Source of the DNA: Maratus speciosus
Taxonomy: Eukaryota > Arthropoda > Arachnida > Araneae > Salticidae
Direction of reading: 5' to 3'
Length of the DNA stretch: 64,000 bases
Assembly (NCBI GenBank): GCA_963932465.1
Contig: OZ010792.1
Location: forward strand, 280,409,836-280,473,835
Position numbers and translations under genes: made by a program. How positions within the stretch are numbered: the stretch's first letter is position 1; each line of letters begins with the position of its first letter. The notes beneath the pieces are model-generated. The model made no database searches. It was not told where the DNA came from and worked only from the letters and a program-made list of their open reading frames with translations. Of this stretch, positions 34,566 to 44,985 are shown piece after piece.

Positions 34566-35520
34566 ATGGGTAAACGAAAGGTGTTGTCTGAGGACGAAAA
34601 AGCCAAAATCGATGTATATCTAGAATGTGGAAAATCTGTTCTTGAAATTTGTAAATTGATTAAAAGATCAGTTGGTGTGATCTATAACTACAGAAAAGAT
34701 CCAGCCAATTATGGCAAAAATTGTAACAAAATAGGTAATCCATGATAACTACGAGGGAGAAAAGGGGGATTCTTCAACTTGCATCAAAAACCGGCCACAG
34801 TCCCAAGCAGATTTGTGCACATGCAGGTCTACCCCTTCCTGTTACTTCTAGAAGAGTTAGGCAAATTTTACATTCTTCACTGAGCTTGAGATGGTCGAAA
34901 ATGAAGTGTTATCCAAAGTTACTTCTCGTCACAAGCAGATGTGTTTGCAGTTTGCAGTATTGCGAGAAGTGACGATGAGCGACAATTGGAAGAAGATCAT
35001 TTTCTCCTATGAAAAAAAAAAAAAATAAAAATAAAATTGGATGGCCCCGACGATTTGTAGTAGTATTGGAGGTATCTACGTCTCCGAAAAATACAAAATC
35101 TACATTCAGCAGAAATTTTGGTGGCGGAAGTTTGATGATTTGGGCAGCGATTGAACATGATGGCAGAAGAGAAATTGTATTTTTAAATGGTCGCCGTAAT
35201 TCACTTGATAATAGCTTAGTTTTAGAAAACTTTCTTCTTGCATTTGCATGGTAACAATATATTTTAGATTACATCTTCATGCAAGACAATGCAAGTATAC
35301 ACACTTCAAATGCAATGAAAGATTTTTTTTTTTTTTTTTTGACGAACGGAATATTGTTCTTAAAAGATCAGCCACCTATATTAGACTTGATTTGAACCCC
35401 ATTTGGGGACAGCTTGGTTGAGTGGTTTAAGCAGATGGAATGCAGTATACATCATTTGTAGAATCTGTCAAAATTGAAAATTAATTGATCAGAAGTACAT
35501 TCAAAATTTTTTTTTTTTTT
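34566..35520 (+). pseudogene. Tc1-like transposase pseudogene
   Basis: The ATG at 34566 begins MGKRKVLSEDEKAKIDVYLE, a paired-like HTH domain that ends at TGA 34743-34745. Another frame continues ITTREKRGILQLASKTGHSP (second HTH) and VTSRRVRQILHSSLSLRWSK. After frameshifts the catalytic domain shows IIFSYEKK near 34998, where the first catalytic Asp of the usual FSDE is Tyr. GGGSLMIWAAIEHDGRREIV (about 35130) follows, then FMQDNASIHTSNAM (second Asp kept, about 35278), a poly-T tract that replaces part of the helix, and LDLNPIWGQL (about 35390). The third acidic position falls in that damaged block. The protein would bind the IR/DR sites and cut the element. This copy cannot. Confidence 0.85.
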
Positions 35521-35821
35521 ATGAATGCCATCTAGAACAAAATAAACTTTGATGAAAAAGGCGTCTTAACTAACTAATAATTTCAATGAAATGTGATATT
35601 TCATAAATCAATTTCCATGTTTGTATGTTACGAATATCTAATTTTGGACCTTATGTTTTTGTTTGTTATTATATATGAAATTTTATTTTTGTAAACACAG
35701 CATGTTATACATTGTTATACATAGCATGTATAATGTATGAAATTTCATTCATTTTTAATGAATATTCTAGAAGTTTTTCTTAAAAAAACGATGTTTTCAT
35801 AAATCAATTTCCACCACTGTA

Positions 35822-37163
35822 GCGCGCATGAAGATTATTCTCCAGCGATATTGAGAATATGGAACAAAAATTTAAATGCATGAAGCATTTTGCACATGTA
35901 TAGATAGCGAAAAAATTCTTTCGGGAAAAACTTATTTAAAATTCATTAAATATGTTATTTTCATTACTTACATTTAACAAGAATAAAAACATTCTTTTTT
36001 GCCAAGTATACGGCAATATATTGGTAGACTCTTTTATTTAACTTACCTTGATATCATGTATGGAATTTTGTAATTGATTTTTTACTCATTTTCTAATATA
36101 TATATATATATATATAAAAGTACGCATGTGTCTTTTTGATGACAATACATTTTAATATTATTAGAATTTAACTTTAAAATAATTAATTAATTTTAGGATA
36201 TTTTTTTAGTTATCCTGGAGCATGCAATAAATCGCCAAATATTCTTTATAGTTATAACTGCATACCAGTTACAACAACTATGGAGTTCCTTATGCACTAA
36301 AACACGCTTGCTAAAATAGTCCAAGTGGCTGTGAAACTGCGACAACGAAATATTTTTAAGAATAAAAAGTAGAAAATAAAATGTAAATAGCAAATAAAGA
36401 GCGCAATATATTTGTTAACAATACGCTTTTATCAATTAATAATTTAATATTAAGAAATTTATTGTTATACGTTTAGAAAACAATTTGGAAATCTTAAATA
36501 CATTGTTTAAATAATACTTTCTTTCTTTTTTGCTCTAATATCTTAAAAAAGAAACAGAGAAAAAATGCATATATTTTTTAATAAATTCGCTCGTTCACGC
36601 TTTCTACAGAGCAGTGAATTTTCCGTAAATCCGATCCATGCCAAACTAACGTATTGTAACGATAATTTTTTGGAACAACATGAATTGCAATGATGAAATT
36701 ATATGAGTTTTTTCACATAAATATTGAATTTTTATAAAAGAGTGTATTTCTACTTTTATACTAATTTAAATTTTAACACAAAATCAAAAGTTGATGTTTT
36801 TGGTCCATTTTTACTCATTCCAGTGTTTACTATCCTTTTATGTGTAATTCGTAATCTTATGGGAAAAAAAAACTACACGGAAAGAAAATTCTGCCACTGG
36901 CATATAGAAAATAAGTATTGGCTCTAGAAAAAAACAGTTCCATGTCATCCTTATAAATTCTAGTTCTCTTTGCTAGACAGTTCTAGTTATTCCTATTAAA
37001 ATTCAAGGGCGTCTTCCTATATTATCGTGGTCAAACTTATTTAAAAATCTCTGCAAATAAATGCAAACACAAGAAGTGAGTTTTAGTAACTATAATTCTA
37101 GTTTATGGATTATTTCTAGAAATAAAGTAATAATTTCTCGCAATTCAAACCATTCATCATATA
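35822..37163. other. AT-rich stretch
   Basis: A (TA)n tract lies near 36097-36116. No gene or structured repeat recognised. Confidence 0.5.
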
Positions 37164-37585
37164 TGTAGGATTTAAATTTAAACATACTTTATTTTCTTTA
37201 TGACGTACATGATAAACAAATTAACTGATGCTCTGGTATTTTTATTATCCATAATTTGAAAGCACGAGTAATGAAAATTCACAATCACGAGATCAAGGTT
37301 TGGACATATTCAAAAAATTAAAAAAGAGTCAGTCTAAAAAATAATGTTGTGCATGAAGCAGCGGCTCATTAGATGCCAAGGAAGGTATTGTTAAGCCTAA
37401 TCAAATTATTCGTAAGAAATATGTTGTAAGTTTTAAGTAAGAAAGGTGCTGTATTTAGAAAAGTATCAACGAAGTGATGTAAAGTTACCCTTATAGAATT
37501 GTATTAAAGTGTACGTATTGTGATTCAAACGTCTACTTATTTAAATTATCTATATATTAACATTTTACAAACAATAACTTCTACA
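37164..37585 (+). repeat. 5' LTR
   Basis: Begins TGTAGGATTT and ends ACTTCTACA, with short inverted ends TGTAG...CTACA. It is identical to 42240-42661 except at two bases. The shared sequence continues AATTT past both copies, so the exact 3' edge could be 4-5 bases further on. Confidence 0.95.
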
Positions 37586-37589
37586 AATT

Positions 37590-37609
37590 TGGGGGCTCGA
37601 TGCCGGGAT
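37590..37609 (+). other. Probable primer binding site
   Basis: TGGGGGCTCGATGCCGGGAT lies directly behind the 5' LTR. TGGGGGCTCG matches the start of the tRNA-Pro-type primer binding site known from several retroelements, and the rest differs by an apparent two-base insertion. The primer tRNA identity is inferred. Confidence 0.5.
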
Positions 37610-37757
37610 TTTAAGCGACTATTAGTGGAATAAATAGTAAAATATTAATCGAAGAGAAATAGTTGTCAATCGCCAGTGTCAAAAAATGGATTGTGAATGA
37701 ACAAGGCAAGTGTGTAAAAACCGTAGTCATATTTATCCAAGTACAACTTTGAAAAAC

Positions 37758-39032
37758 ATGGTATCCTTAAATAAAGCTAAAAGAATTGATCTAATAGATC
37801 TCTGTGAGGAATGCGGAATTCAACCACCAGAAAAACCGACAATCCATGTCCTAATAAAGCTAATTAAAAACTGGGAAGATTACGATGAAGATTTTATAAA
37901 GGACCGCCTAGAAGTAATTGTGGCAGCTAGAAAAGCGGAATCAGAACTTGAAGAAAAGAAATTAAGAGCAGAGACTGAAGAAAAGAAACTAAAAGCGCAA
38001 TCGGAACTTGAAGAAAAGAAACTGAAAATGGAAATGGAAGAGAGAAAATGGAGAATAGAATTGGAAGAAAAAGATCGCGAAAGAGAATTTGAGATTAAGA
38101 AAATACAACTACAAGAAAATTCAAGACAGCACATCGATGTGGACACAAGGACAAATTCAGGTAAGCAATATGAATTGCTTAGATTATTAACAAAATACGA
38201 TAGTACAAATGATATTAGTTTATACTTGGCTATGTATGAAAGGCAAATGGCGCAAACGGGCATTGATAAAAAAGAATGGGTCAACTATTTAATTAACCTA
38301 ATGCCATTAGATGTGATTAATATAATAACCAGGGAGAGTGAACCCGAAATGCAGGATTATGACTATATAAAAAGTATTCTTTTAAAACGGTACAAACTAT
38401 CGCCAGAAGAGTTTAGGCTGAAATTTTTCTCACTCAAAAAAGAGCCATCGGCTAATTGGCGCGATTTCGCTTATGAGATCAAGGTATATTTTAAACAATG
38501 GATCGACGGCCTTGAAATATATAGCTTTGAGGAATTATCGGAATTAATTGTAGTTAATCAAATTAGGCATAATTTACCTGCGGAAACAAAGACACATTTT
38601 GCAGAGGAATTGTTAATAATAAAAAAGATAGACGAATTAGTAAACAAATTAGATATTTACGAAACGGCACGAAGGGTTTGCAATAAACAAGCTATAAGGA
38701 ATACAAGTGGGAGTTTTGAGGATAAACGATCGAGAGTGGCTGACTACGCCAATTCGAAAAGGCGCCAAGTTGACAATAGGCACAATGTGAACCATGGAAG
38801 AAACGAGGCACATATAATATGTTATAATTGTGGCAGACCTGATCACGTGATTAAGAATTGTACCATGGGAAGTAAAACACAACAAAATTATTCAAATTAT
38901 AACCCGCAACGTAATCAAAATTGGCGAGAAACGAAATACCAAGATTGGAGCCAAAACACGCAAAGAAAAGTAGTTAATACCGGCACGTTAAATGGAAAGA
39001 AAGGAAGAATCCTGAATATTCAAGGAATATAA
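37758..39032 (+). CDS. gag: gypsy Gag polyprotein
   Basis: The structural protein forms the particle and binds the element's RNA. The frame is open from a non-ATG codon at 37710. The first ATG is 37758 (MVSLNKAKRIDLIDLCEECG), chosen as start. Residues 1-50 look SAP-like. About residues 55-130 are a highly charged coiled coil of repeated EEKKL units. Residues about 140-320 form the capsid-like region, with LLRLLTKYDSTNDISLYLAM and a SCAN/capsid-type block PSANWRDFAYEIKVYFKQW. A CCHC zinc knuckle (CYNCGRPDHVIKNC) sits near 38821-38862, followed by a Q/N-rich basic tail. It ends at TAA 39030-39032 and lies in the same frame as protease-pol downstream. Intact apart from that question. Confidence 0.9.
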   Translation: MVSLNKAKRIDLIDLCEECGIQPPEKPTIHVLIKLIKNWEDYDEDFIKDRLEVIVAARKAESELEEKKLRAETEEKKLKAQSELEEKKLKMEMEERKWRIELEEKDREREFEIKKIQLQENSRQHIDVDTRTNSGKQYELLRLLTKYDSTNDISLYLAMYERQMAQTGIDKKEWVNYLINLMPLDVINIITRESEPEMQDYDYIKSILLKRYKLSPEEFRLKFFSLKKEPSANWRDFAYEIKVYFKQWIDGLEIYSFEELSELIVVNQIRHNLPAETKTHFAEELLIIKKIDELVNKLDIYETARRVCNKQAIRNTSGSFEDKRSRVADYANSKRRQVDNRHNVNHGRNEAHIICYNCGRPDHVIKNCTMGSKTQQNYSNYNPQRNQNWRETKYQDWSQNTQRKVVNTGTLNGKKGRILNIQGI

Positions 39033-42000
39033 ACAAACATAATAATCGATACAGGGAGTGATATTTCAATCGCCAATTCAAGATATCATACGGCAATAAA
39101 CGCGCCAAAGTTAACCAGCGACAGTATATCTATATCGGGCTTAGGTGGAGAAGAGATTAAACCAACGGGTTATTTCTTGCATAAAGTTTATGTAGATGGT
39201 ATAGAAATACAAGATAAATTTTACGTAGTACAAGAAACTGACTATGATTTAATAATAGGTAGAAAAGCAGTCGAAGGCTTGACGTTAAAAGTAATGGAAG
39301 ATGTTGTTAAAATAGTAAACGACAATTCAGTTCGAGTAGGATACATTAAAATTAATGATGTCCTTTCCAAAACAGATGAAGTAGCCGCATCAAGTATAGA
39401 TAACCATAATCGAGCTTGGGAAGATATGGTTAATATCAACTACGTAAATGCCGAGGTGGATTTGACTCATATTACAAATTTAACTAACAGAGAAAAAATA
39501 CGAGAATTTATAGAATCATACAAACCAAATAAAACAAAGGATACTGGGTTAAAAATGAAAATACTATTAGCGGATGAAAAACCTATCTGTGAACGACCAA
39601 GAAGGTTACCTCTAGTGGAACAGGAAATAATCAGTAAGCAAATACAACAGTGGTTGGAAGATGGGATCATTAGACGAAGTTATTCAGATTTTGCGGCCCC
39701 AGTAGTCCTGAGTAAGAAAAAAGATGGATCACACCGGTTATGTATTGATTATCGGAAAATATTAAAAGATCGCTATCCACTACCGTTAATTGAGGATGTG
39801 ATCGACAAATTTCAGAAGGCAAAAGTATTTACGACATTAGATCTCAAAAACGGCTTTTTCCACGTCGAAATTGATGAAAACAGTCGTAAATATACAGCTT
39901 TTGTAACACATGAAGGAGAATACGAATTTTTACGTTGCCCATTCGGATTGTGCATATCAGGTAATCAATTTCAAAGATATGTAAACACAGTATTCCAAGA
40001 TTTACTACGAGAAGGCACTATCATTGTATATATGGATGACTTTGTCATTCCCTCAGATGATGAAGAAGATGGGATAAAGAAGCTGAAACGAGTATTAGAA
40101 GTAGCATCAGCGTATGGTTTAGAAATTAACTTCAAAAAGTGCCAATTCCTTAAAAAGAAAATAGAGTTCTTGGGTTATATAATTGAAAATGGGACCATAA
40201 AACCGTCCAAAGCGAAAACAAAAGCTGTGCAAAATTTCCCTAAACCGACTACAACAAAACAATTACAATCCTTTTTAGGTTTAACAGGATACTTCAGAAA
40301 GTTTATCCCGAATTACGCCAAAATCGCCAAGCCTCTGAGTGATTTATTAAGGAAAACAAATTGTTTCAAATTTGAAAGAGAGCAGCTTGGAGCTTTTAAT
40401 GAGTTAAAGAGAATACTATCAACAAAACCAGTTCTTCAATTATATAAACAAGGATCCACACTAGAACTCCATACTGACGCAAGCAGCCAAGGATTTGGCG
40501 CAGTTTTATTACAGAAAGGAGATGATGGAAAATTTCATCCATTACAATACATGAGCAAGAAAACTTCACCACAACAGGAGAAATATTCAAGTTATGAACT
40601 TGAAGTATTAGCCATAATAGAAGCTCTTAAGAAATTCAGAAATTACCTAATGGGAAATAAATTCAAGATAGTAACGGACTGCGCTGCGTTCCAGAAAACA
40701 TTAAACAAAAGAGATTTAACACCTAAGGTAGCAAGATGGGCATTGCTCATCGAGGAATACAACTACGAGATAGAACATAGAGCAGCAACAAGAATGAAAC
40801 ATGTAGATGCATTAAGCCGAAACATCCCGACAACACAATCAGTATTAGTGATAACAAGATCGCAAGGAGAAATAACGAAAAGAATCGCAATAGCGCAAAG
40901 GCTAGATGAATCTATACAGTGCATCAAGTCGCTTATTAAAAATGGACCGTCCGATAATTACTTAGTAAAAGATGATGTATTATACAGATTCGAGAATGGA
41001 AAAGAAATATTGGTGGTGCCAGAAGAGATGCAACGAGAAATTATACGAAAAATTCATGAAAGAGGACACTTTGTTATATCAAAAACGGAAGATCTAGTGA
41101 AGCAAGAATTTTACATAGCTGGATTAAGGAAGAAAGTAGAGAAAATAATCGCGAACTGTGTTGATTGTATCTTATATAATAGAAAGCAGGGAAAAGCTGA
41201 AGGTTTTCTAAACCCTATACCAAAAGGAGACAAACCATTGGAAACCTATCACATCGATCACATAGGTCCATTACCTCTCACAAATAAAAAATATCAATAT
41301 ATTTTCACCGTAGTAGATGCATTTACGAAATTCGCATACCCAGTGAAATCAAAGTCGGCCAAGGAAGTAATAGAGAAATTGGAACTGCAGCAAACAACTT
41401 TCGGGAACCCAGCTAGAATTATAACCGATAAAGGAAAAGCTTTTACTGAAAGCGAGTTCAAGGAATATTGTACAAAGAAAAGAATTGAACCTCTAGAGAT
41501 AACAACTGGGATGCCAAGAGGAAATGGACAGGTGGAAAGAATACACAGAGTGATGATATCCGTTTTGTCAAAATTATCTAGTGATGATGAATCCAAGTGG
41601 TATAAGTATGTACCAAAATTACAAAGAATTATCAATAGCACAGTAACACGAAGCACCAAGTATAGTCCTTTTGAATTAATGACAGGAGTTAAAATGAAGG
41701 ACAGTAACATGCAGAACATCAAGAAAATTTTGGAAGAAGAATTTACCGAATGTATGATGGAAGAACGCGAAGACATGAGAGAAGAAGCAAAGAAAAATAT
41801 ACTCAAAATACAAGAAGAAAACAAGGTGCAGTTTGATAAGAAAAGAAAACAGCCACGAAAATACAAAATAGGAGATATCGTCGCCATAAAGAGGACGCAA
41901 TTTGGCAATACTATCAAACTTAAAGAAAAATATTTGGGGCCATATGAGATAACTGCAGCCAAGAATCATGATCGGTATGAAGTAAAGAAAGTAGGAGATC

Positions 42001-42062
42001 ATGAAGGTCCAGGGAAGACGTCAACCGGGGCCGAATACATGAAGCCGTGGTCTATGGGTTAA
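39033..42062 (+). CDS. pol: gypsy Pol polyprotein (protease, RT, RNase H, integrase)
   Basis: The frame is open from the codon after the gag stop to TAA 42060-42062, about 1009 residues. There is no useful ATG near its start, so expression must come from gag read-through or the stop is a mutation. The protease motif IIIDTGSDIS lies at 39039-39068. RT follows with HRLCIDYRKI (about 39733), FTTLDLKNGFFHVEID (about 39830) and catalytic YMDDF (about 40030). RNase H shows LHTDASSQGFGAV (about 40468), YELEVLAIIEAL and VTDCAAFQ. The integrase zinc region is HERGHF...CVDC (about 41060-41170). Its catalytic core has YHIDHIGPLP (first Asp, about 41250), IITDKGKAF (second, about 41420) and MPRGNGQVERIHR (Glu, about 41510), and the C-terminal part carries KYLGPYEITAAKNHDRYEVK. 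All catalytic residues I can check are present. Confidence 0.95.
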   Translation, partial: TNIIIDTGSDISIANSRYHTAINAPKLTSDSISISGLGGEEIKPTGYFLHKVYVDGIEIQDKFYVVQETDYDLIIGRKAVEGLTLKVMEDVVKIVNDNSVRVGYIKINDVLSKTDEVAASSIDNHNRAWEDMVNINYVNAEVDLTHITNLTNREKIREFIESYKPNKTKDTGLKMKILLADEKPICERPRRLPLVEQEIISKQIQQWLEDGIIRRSYSDFAAPVVLSKKKDGSHRLCIDYRKILKDRYPLPLIEDVIDKFQKAKVFTTLDLKNGFFHVEIDENSRKYTAFVTHEGEYEFLRCPFGLCISGNQFQRYVNTVFQDLLREGTIIVYMDDFVIPSDDEEDGIKKLKRVLEVASAYGLEINFKKCQFLKKKIEFLGYIIENGTIKPSKAKTKAVQNFPKPTTTKQLQSFLGLTGYFRKFIPNYAKIAKPLSDLLRKTNCFKFEREQLGAFNELKRILSTKPVLQLYKQGSTLELHTDASSQGFGAVLLQKGDDGKFHPLQYMSKKTSPQQEKYSSYELEVLAIIEALKKFRNYLMGNKFKIVTDCAAFQKTLNKRDLTPKVARWALLIEEYNYEIEHRAATRMKHVDALSRNIPTTQSVLVITRSQGEITKRIAIAQRLDESIQCIKSLIKNGPSDNYLVKDDVLYRFENGKEILVVPEEMQREIIRKIHERGHFVISKTEDLVKQEFYIAGLRKKVEKIIANCVDCILYNRKQGKAEGFLNPIPKGDKPLETYHIDHIGPLPLTNKKYQYIFTVVDAFTKFAYPVKSKSAKEVIEKLELQQTTFGNPARIITDKGKAFTESEFKEYCTKKRIEPLEITTGMPRGNGQVERIHRVMISVLSKLSSDDESKWYKYVPKLQRIINSTVTRSTKYSPFELMTGVKMKDSNMQNIKKILEEEFTECMMEEREDMREEAKKNILKIQEENKVQFDKKRKQPRKYKIGDIVAIKRTQFGNTIKLKEKYLGPYEITAAKNHDRYEVKKVGDHEGPGKTSTGAEYMKPWSMG

Positions 42063-42239
42063 ACTCCTGGACGAGTCGGATAGATTAAATATACGTGTAT
42101 GTGTATTGAACCTATAATCAAAATTTTATGTGAAAGAAAAATGTATAAAAGTCTCAAGAGTGTAGCTGTTTAAACATAAAAAAGAAATAATAAGCCAAGA
42201 TGATGATGTCGGGACGCCATCATGTCAGGATGACCGATT
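42063..42239 (+). other. gypsy 3' untranslated leader to the 3' LTR
   Basis: There is no env-like ORF and no obvious polypurine tract right before the 3' LTR, which is preceded by CATCATGTCAGGATGACCGA. The purine-rich AAAAAAGAAATAATAAG near 42178 is too far upstream to be the usual site. Confidence 0.5.
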
Positions 42240-42661
42240 TGTAGGATTTAAATTTAAACATACTTTATTTTCTTTATGACGTACATGATAAACAAATTAA
42301 CTGATGCTCTGGTATTTTTATTATCCATAATTTGAAAGCACGAGTAATGAAAATTCACAATCACGAGATCAAGGTTTGGACATATTCAAAAAATTAAAAA
42401 AGAGTCAGTCTAAAAAATAATGTTGTGCATGAAACAGCGGCTCATTAGATGCCAAGGAAGGTATTGTTAAGCCTAATCAAATTATTCGTAAGAAATATGT
42501 TGTAAGTTTTAAGTAAGAAAGGTGCTGTATATAGAAAAGTATCAACGAAGTGATGTAAAGTTACCCTTATAGAATTGTATTAAAGTGTACGTATTGTGAT
42601 TCAAACGTCTACTTATTTAAATTATCTATATATTAACATTTTACAAACAATAACTTCTACA
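42240..42661 (+). repeat. 3' LTR
   Basis: Copy of the 5' LTR at an offset of 5076 with two substitutions (42434 and 42531). Confidence 0.95.
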
Positions 42662-42774
42662 AATTTATTAAAACACACAGTTATTTCTGTAAGTATCGAC
42701 TTTCAGGGCATATGCGCATGCGCCAAAACTCTTTTTCGGACATCTTCAATTTAGAGGAAGACAGAATGCGTTCC

Positions 42775-42851
42775 TGGTGGCGGAGAGGTCTAAAGCACCG
42801 GTTTAAAACTGTGAGTTTTTGTAGAGGCGTGTTCGAATCCAAAGCCCGGCA
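42775..42851 (+). tRNA. tRNA-Leu-like pseudogene or SINE head
   Basis: TGGCGGAGAGGTCTAAAGC resembles the D-arm/A box of class II tRNAs. GGTTTAAAACTG could hold a TAA anticodon. A longer variable region and a B box GTGTTCGAATCC follow, then CCCGGCA. The acceptor stem pairs at only about five of seven positions and the anticodon stem is weak. It is probably not functional. Confidence 0.35.
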
Positions 42852-42899
42852 AAAAGATTTCTGTGATATTTTTGACGATAGTTTATTTCAATAATGACA

Positions 42900-44574
42900 T
42901 ATTCTATTAGGAGGAGAAGTTATATGATTTTAATTTTATTATTAGTATTATTTGAATGCTTTATAATTAATAAAATTTAACACTGAACACTATTAAAAGA
43001 AATGATAATGATAATTTAATATTTAAAATATTTAAGCTAAAATAATTTGCATGTAATTATCAATTACATAAATTGAGCTGATCTACAATTTTTGTTATAT
43101 TGTCTGACCATTATCAGGAATATATAGATGTGTGTGTGTCAGAAAGAAAAAGTTGCCTTTCTTTTACGTAAAAAATAAAAGGTAAAGAAAAAAAATATTC
43201 ATATCAGAACTATAAAAGAAATTACCTTCATATCCATGGTTTAATATTTAAAAAATGTATAAAAATGTAAAATAAAATTCAAGTAATAAAATTTATATTA
43301 TCCATTGTTAGCTGCATCAATTTTCAAATTTAGAGTTTTAGAGAATAAGACTAATAAAAATAAAATTCATGGCAGCTTTTAATGGTCACGTGGCTTTAAA
43401 AAAAAACATTCATAAATATTGTTTTTTATTCGAAAAAAATGAAACCATAGTATGCAAAAATAAATGCTCTACCCAATATTTTTAGTTACATTTTTGATAA
43501 AAAGCAAGCGAAATTGGTTGTAAATTATAAACTTAAAATTCTTTGACTTCATTGAATAGGTTTGGCTGACAGCATTTGTCTTAAAGAAATAGGAATCAAT
43601 CATGCAATATAGAAATTTGTCACAATTTCAATGATTAATTGAAAACAACTAACTAAAAATTCAAGAACTTTTCTAATAAAACATTCAAGTTATCTAGTAA
43701 TGTATAATGTATAGTTTCATCACCTAGAAAACTATAGACTAGAAATTCTCGATCATTTCGTCTATTCAGTTTATTTCTTTACCGTATTCGCATAGCTCGG
43801 AAATCTATATTTCTAGTTTAGGGATTTAGAATAAGACTACCTATTAGTTCTAGATGAAGGAGGTATATTTTTTCTTTCAATGTAATTAGATGAACTAAAT
43901 TACTTAAACAATTATAGGCTTTCAGTCGTTCTTTTCAAAATTTGGCACATACTTTTCTAGAAACCTTTCTGCAGCAGTTGTCAAATGAAAGTCTGGTTGA
44001 GACTATTTCACGAAAATATCGATTTGAAAAGTTATTTTAAATCTTCTTAGTAAAGTACAAAAACTGTAGAAATTCTTCCAACGTTTTTGTAAGAATAATT
44101 TTATTAAAACTCTTGGAGGTTTCTACGAGAAACAGTTTTTAAATGAATGATTTACAGAATACCATCTCTTACACTTGCAGTTTTTTTTTTTTTTTTTACT
44201 TATGAGGATATGTCCTTTTTTACGTTTTCTTCCTGTTTTTTCTCTTTTTTTTTCCTTTTCTTTTTTTTTTTTCCTTTATTTTTTTCTTTCTTTCTTTCTT
44301 TATTTTATTGCTAATATAGTTCCATATTGAGCTATCTATTTTTTTTTCTTTCTTTGTTTCTTTTTCTTAGCTACCTCTTAAAAATATGGCTTATTCATTC
44401 GCTCTTAAAATTCTTCTGAAACTACCTCTTAAAACTCTTCTTCAAATTCTTTCTGGAGACCCTTTTCCAGTGAGCCAGCATTAATTTTTGGCAACCAATT
44501 TTAGCGTCAATGATTTCTGCATATACGATAAATGACGAAACTATCAGTCAGCTGGGGATCTTATGGTAACTGCC
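42900..44574. other. AT-rich stretch with a long pyrimidine tract
   Basis: About 44178-44365 is dominated by T with interspersed C (TTTCTTTCTTTCTTTCTTTA and similar). No gene recognised. Confidence 0.5.
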
Positions 44575-44720
44575 GCCATAGTAAACAACATCGAACATCC
44601 GGCTACAATGTGAAATGAATGGCACACTAGTTGCTAATGTTACTCCCATTAGAGATCACCACCTGTAATCGGGTTGCCATTCAATTAACATAGCAACCGG
44701 GTGTATGATGTTGTTATGGC
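44575..44720. repeat. Hairpin-forming inverted repeat (about 55-bp arms)
   Basis: The left arm GCCATAGTAAACAACATCGA...CATCCGGCTACAATG pairs imperfectly with the right arm CATAGCAACCGGGTGTATGA...TGTTGTTATGGC. The loop is about 35 bases. It may be a foldback MITE. Confidence 0.65.
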
Positions 44721-44903
44721 AATACTCGATCAGACAAATCGTTACAGATGAATGATAGTTTTATTATCTGCACCATCTAATTTATAATATGGTGTGAAAT
44801 CATCCGCACTCAAATTGATTGCAAAAATATGACGCTTTTTCCAACACAATTCCTAATAATTTCTTTGCCTAATAATAACTACAAGTTATACTAGTTTGGA
44901 GAG

Positions 44904-44985
44904 AGTGGCGCCGATGAGATACGAACCACAGATCTCATGATCAGGAGACGAGAACGCTAGCGTTGAGCAAAAGGCCTAGACAGTT
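44904..44985 (-). repeat. tRNA-derived SINE head
   Basis: On the minus strand it reads GCTCAACGCTAGCGTTCTCG, then CTGTGGTTCGTATCTCATCG followed by GCGCC. The spacing of A-box and B-box-like segments is tRNA-like (closest in feel to initiator or Met/Ile types). The 5' acceptor does not pair well. Confidence 0.5.

Larger units (their letters stand above)
34106..35819 (+). mobile_element. Tc1-like element with long IR/DR-type terminal repeats
   Basis: The ends CAGTGGTGGAAATTG and its inverse are flanked by TA (34104-34105 and 35820-35821). The inverted repeats run about 230-340 bases inward (34106-34445 and 35575-35819). Each repeats the outer motif GGAAATTGATTTATGAAA near its inner end: the left copy near 34413-34436 has a 5-base duplication, and the right copy near 35599-35616 is intact. 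This is the IR/DR arrangement known in Sleeping Beauty-type Tc1 elements, where the paired motifs are transposase binding sites. The left repeat is lengthened by an insertion that includes the 66-bp mariner piece at 34249. Confidence 0.85.
37164..42661 (+). mobile_element. Nearly intact Ty3/gypsy LTR retrotransposon
   Basis: Two 422-bp direct LTRs bracket a gag-pol region in the order gag, protease, RT, RNase H, integrase on the + strand. The LTRs differ at two positions (37358 G against 42434 A, and 37455 T against 42531 A), so insertion was recent. No target-site duplication is visible: the 5 bases before the 5' LTR are ATATA and those after the 3' LTR are AATTT. No env-like ORF follows pol. 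The only coding lesion seen is an in-frame TAA between gag and protease. Confidence 0.95.

Noticed and set aside
37880..38284. Minus-strand Ser/Phe-rich ORF
   Set aside because: Antisense of the gag coiled-coil (GAA/AAA codons read backwards).
41294..41962. 222-codon minus-strand ORF
   Set aside because: It lies opposite the integrase coding region of the intact gypsy element and mirrors its codon bias. It has no domain resemblance.
39177..42062. Pol starting at 39177
   Set aside because: That codon is TTG and lies after the protease motif. The frame is open from 39033, so this start would delete the protease active site.
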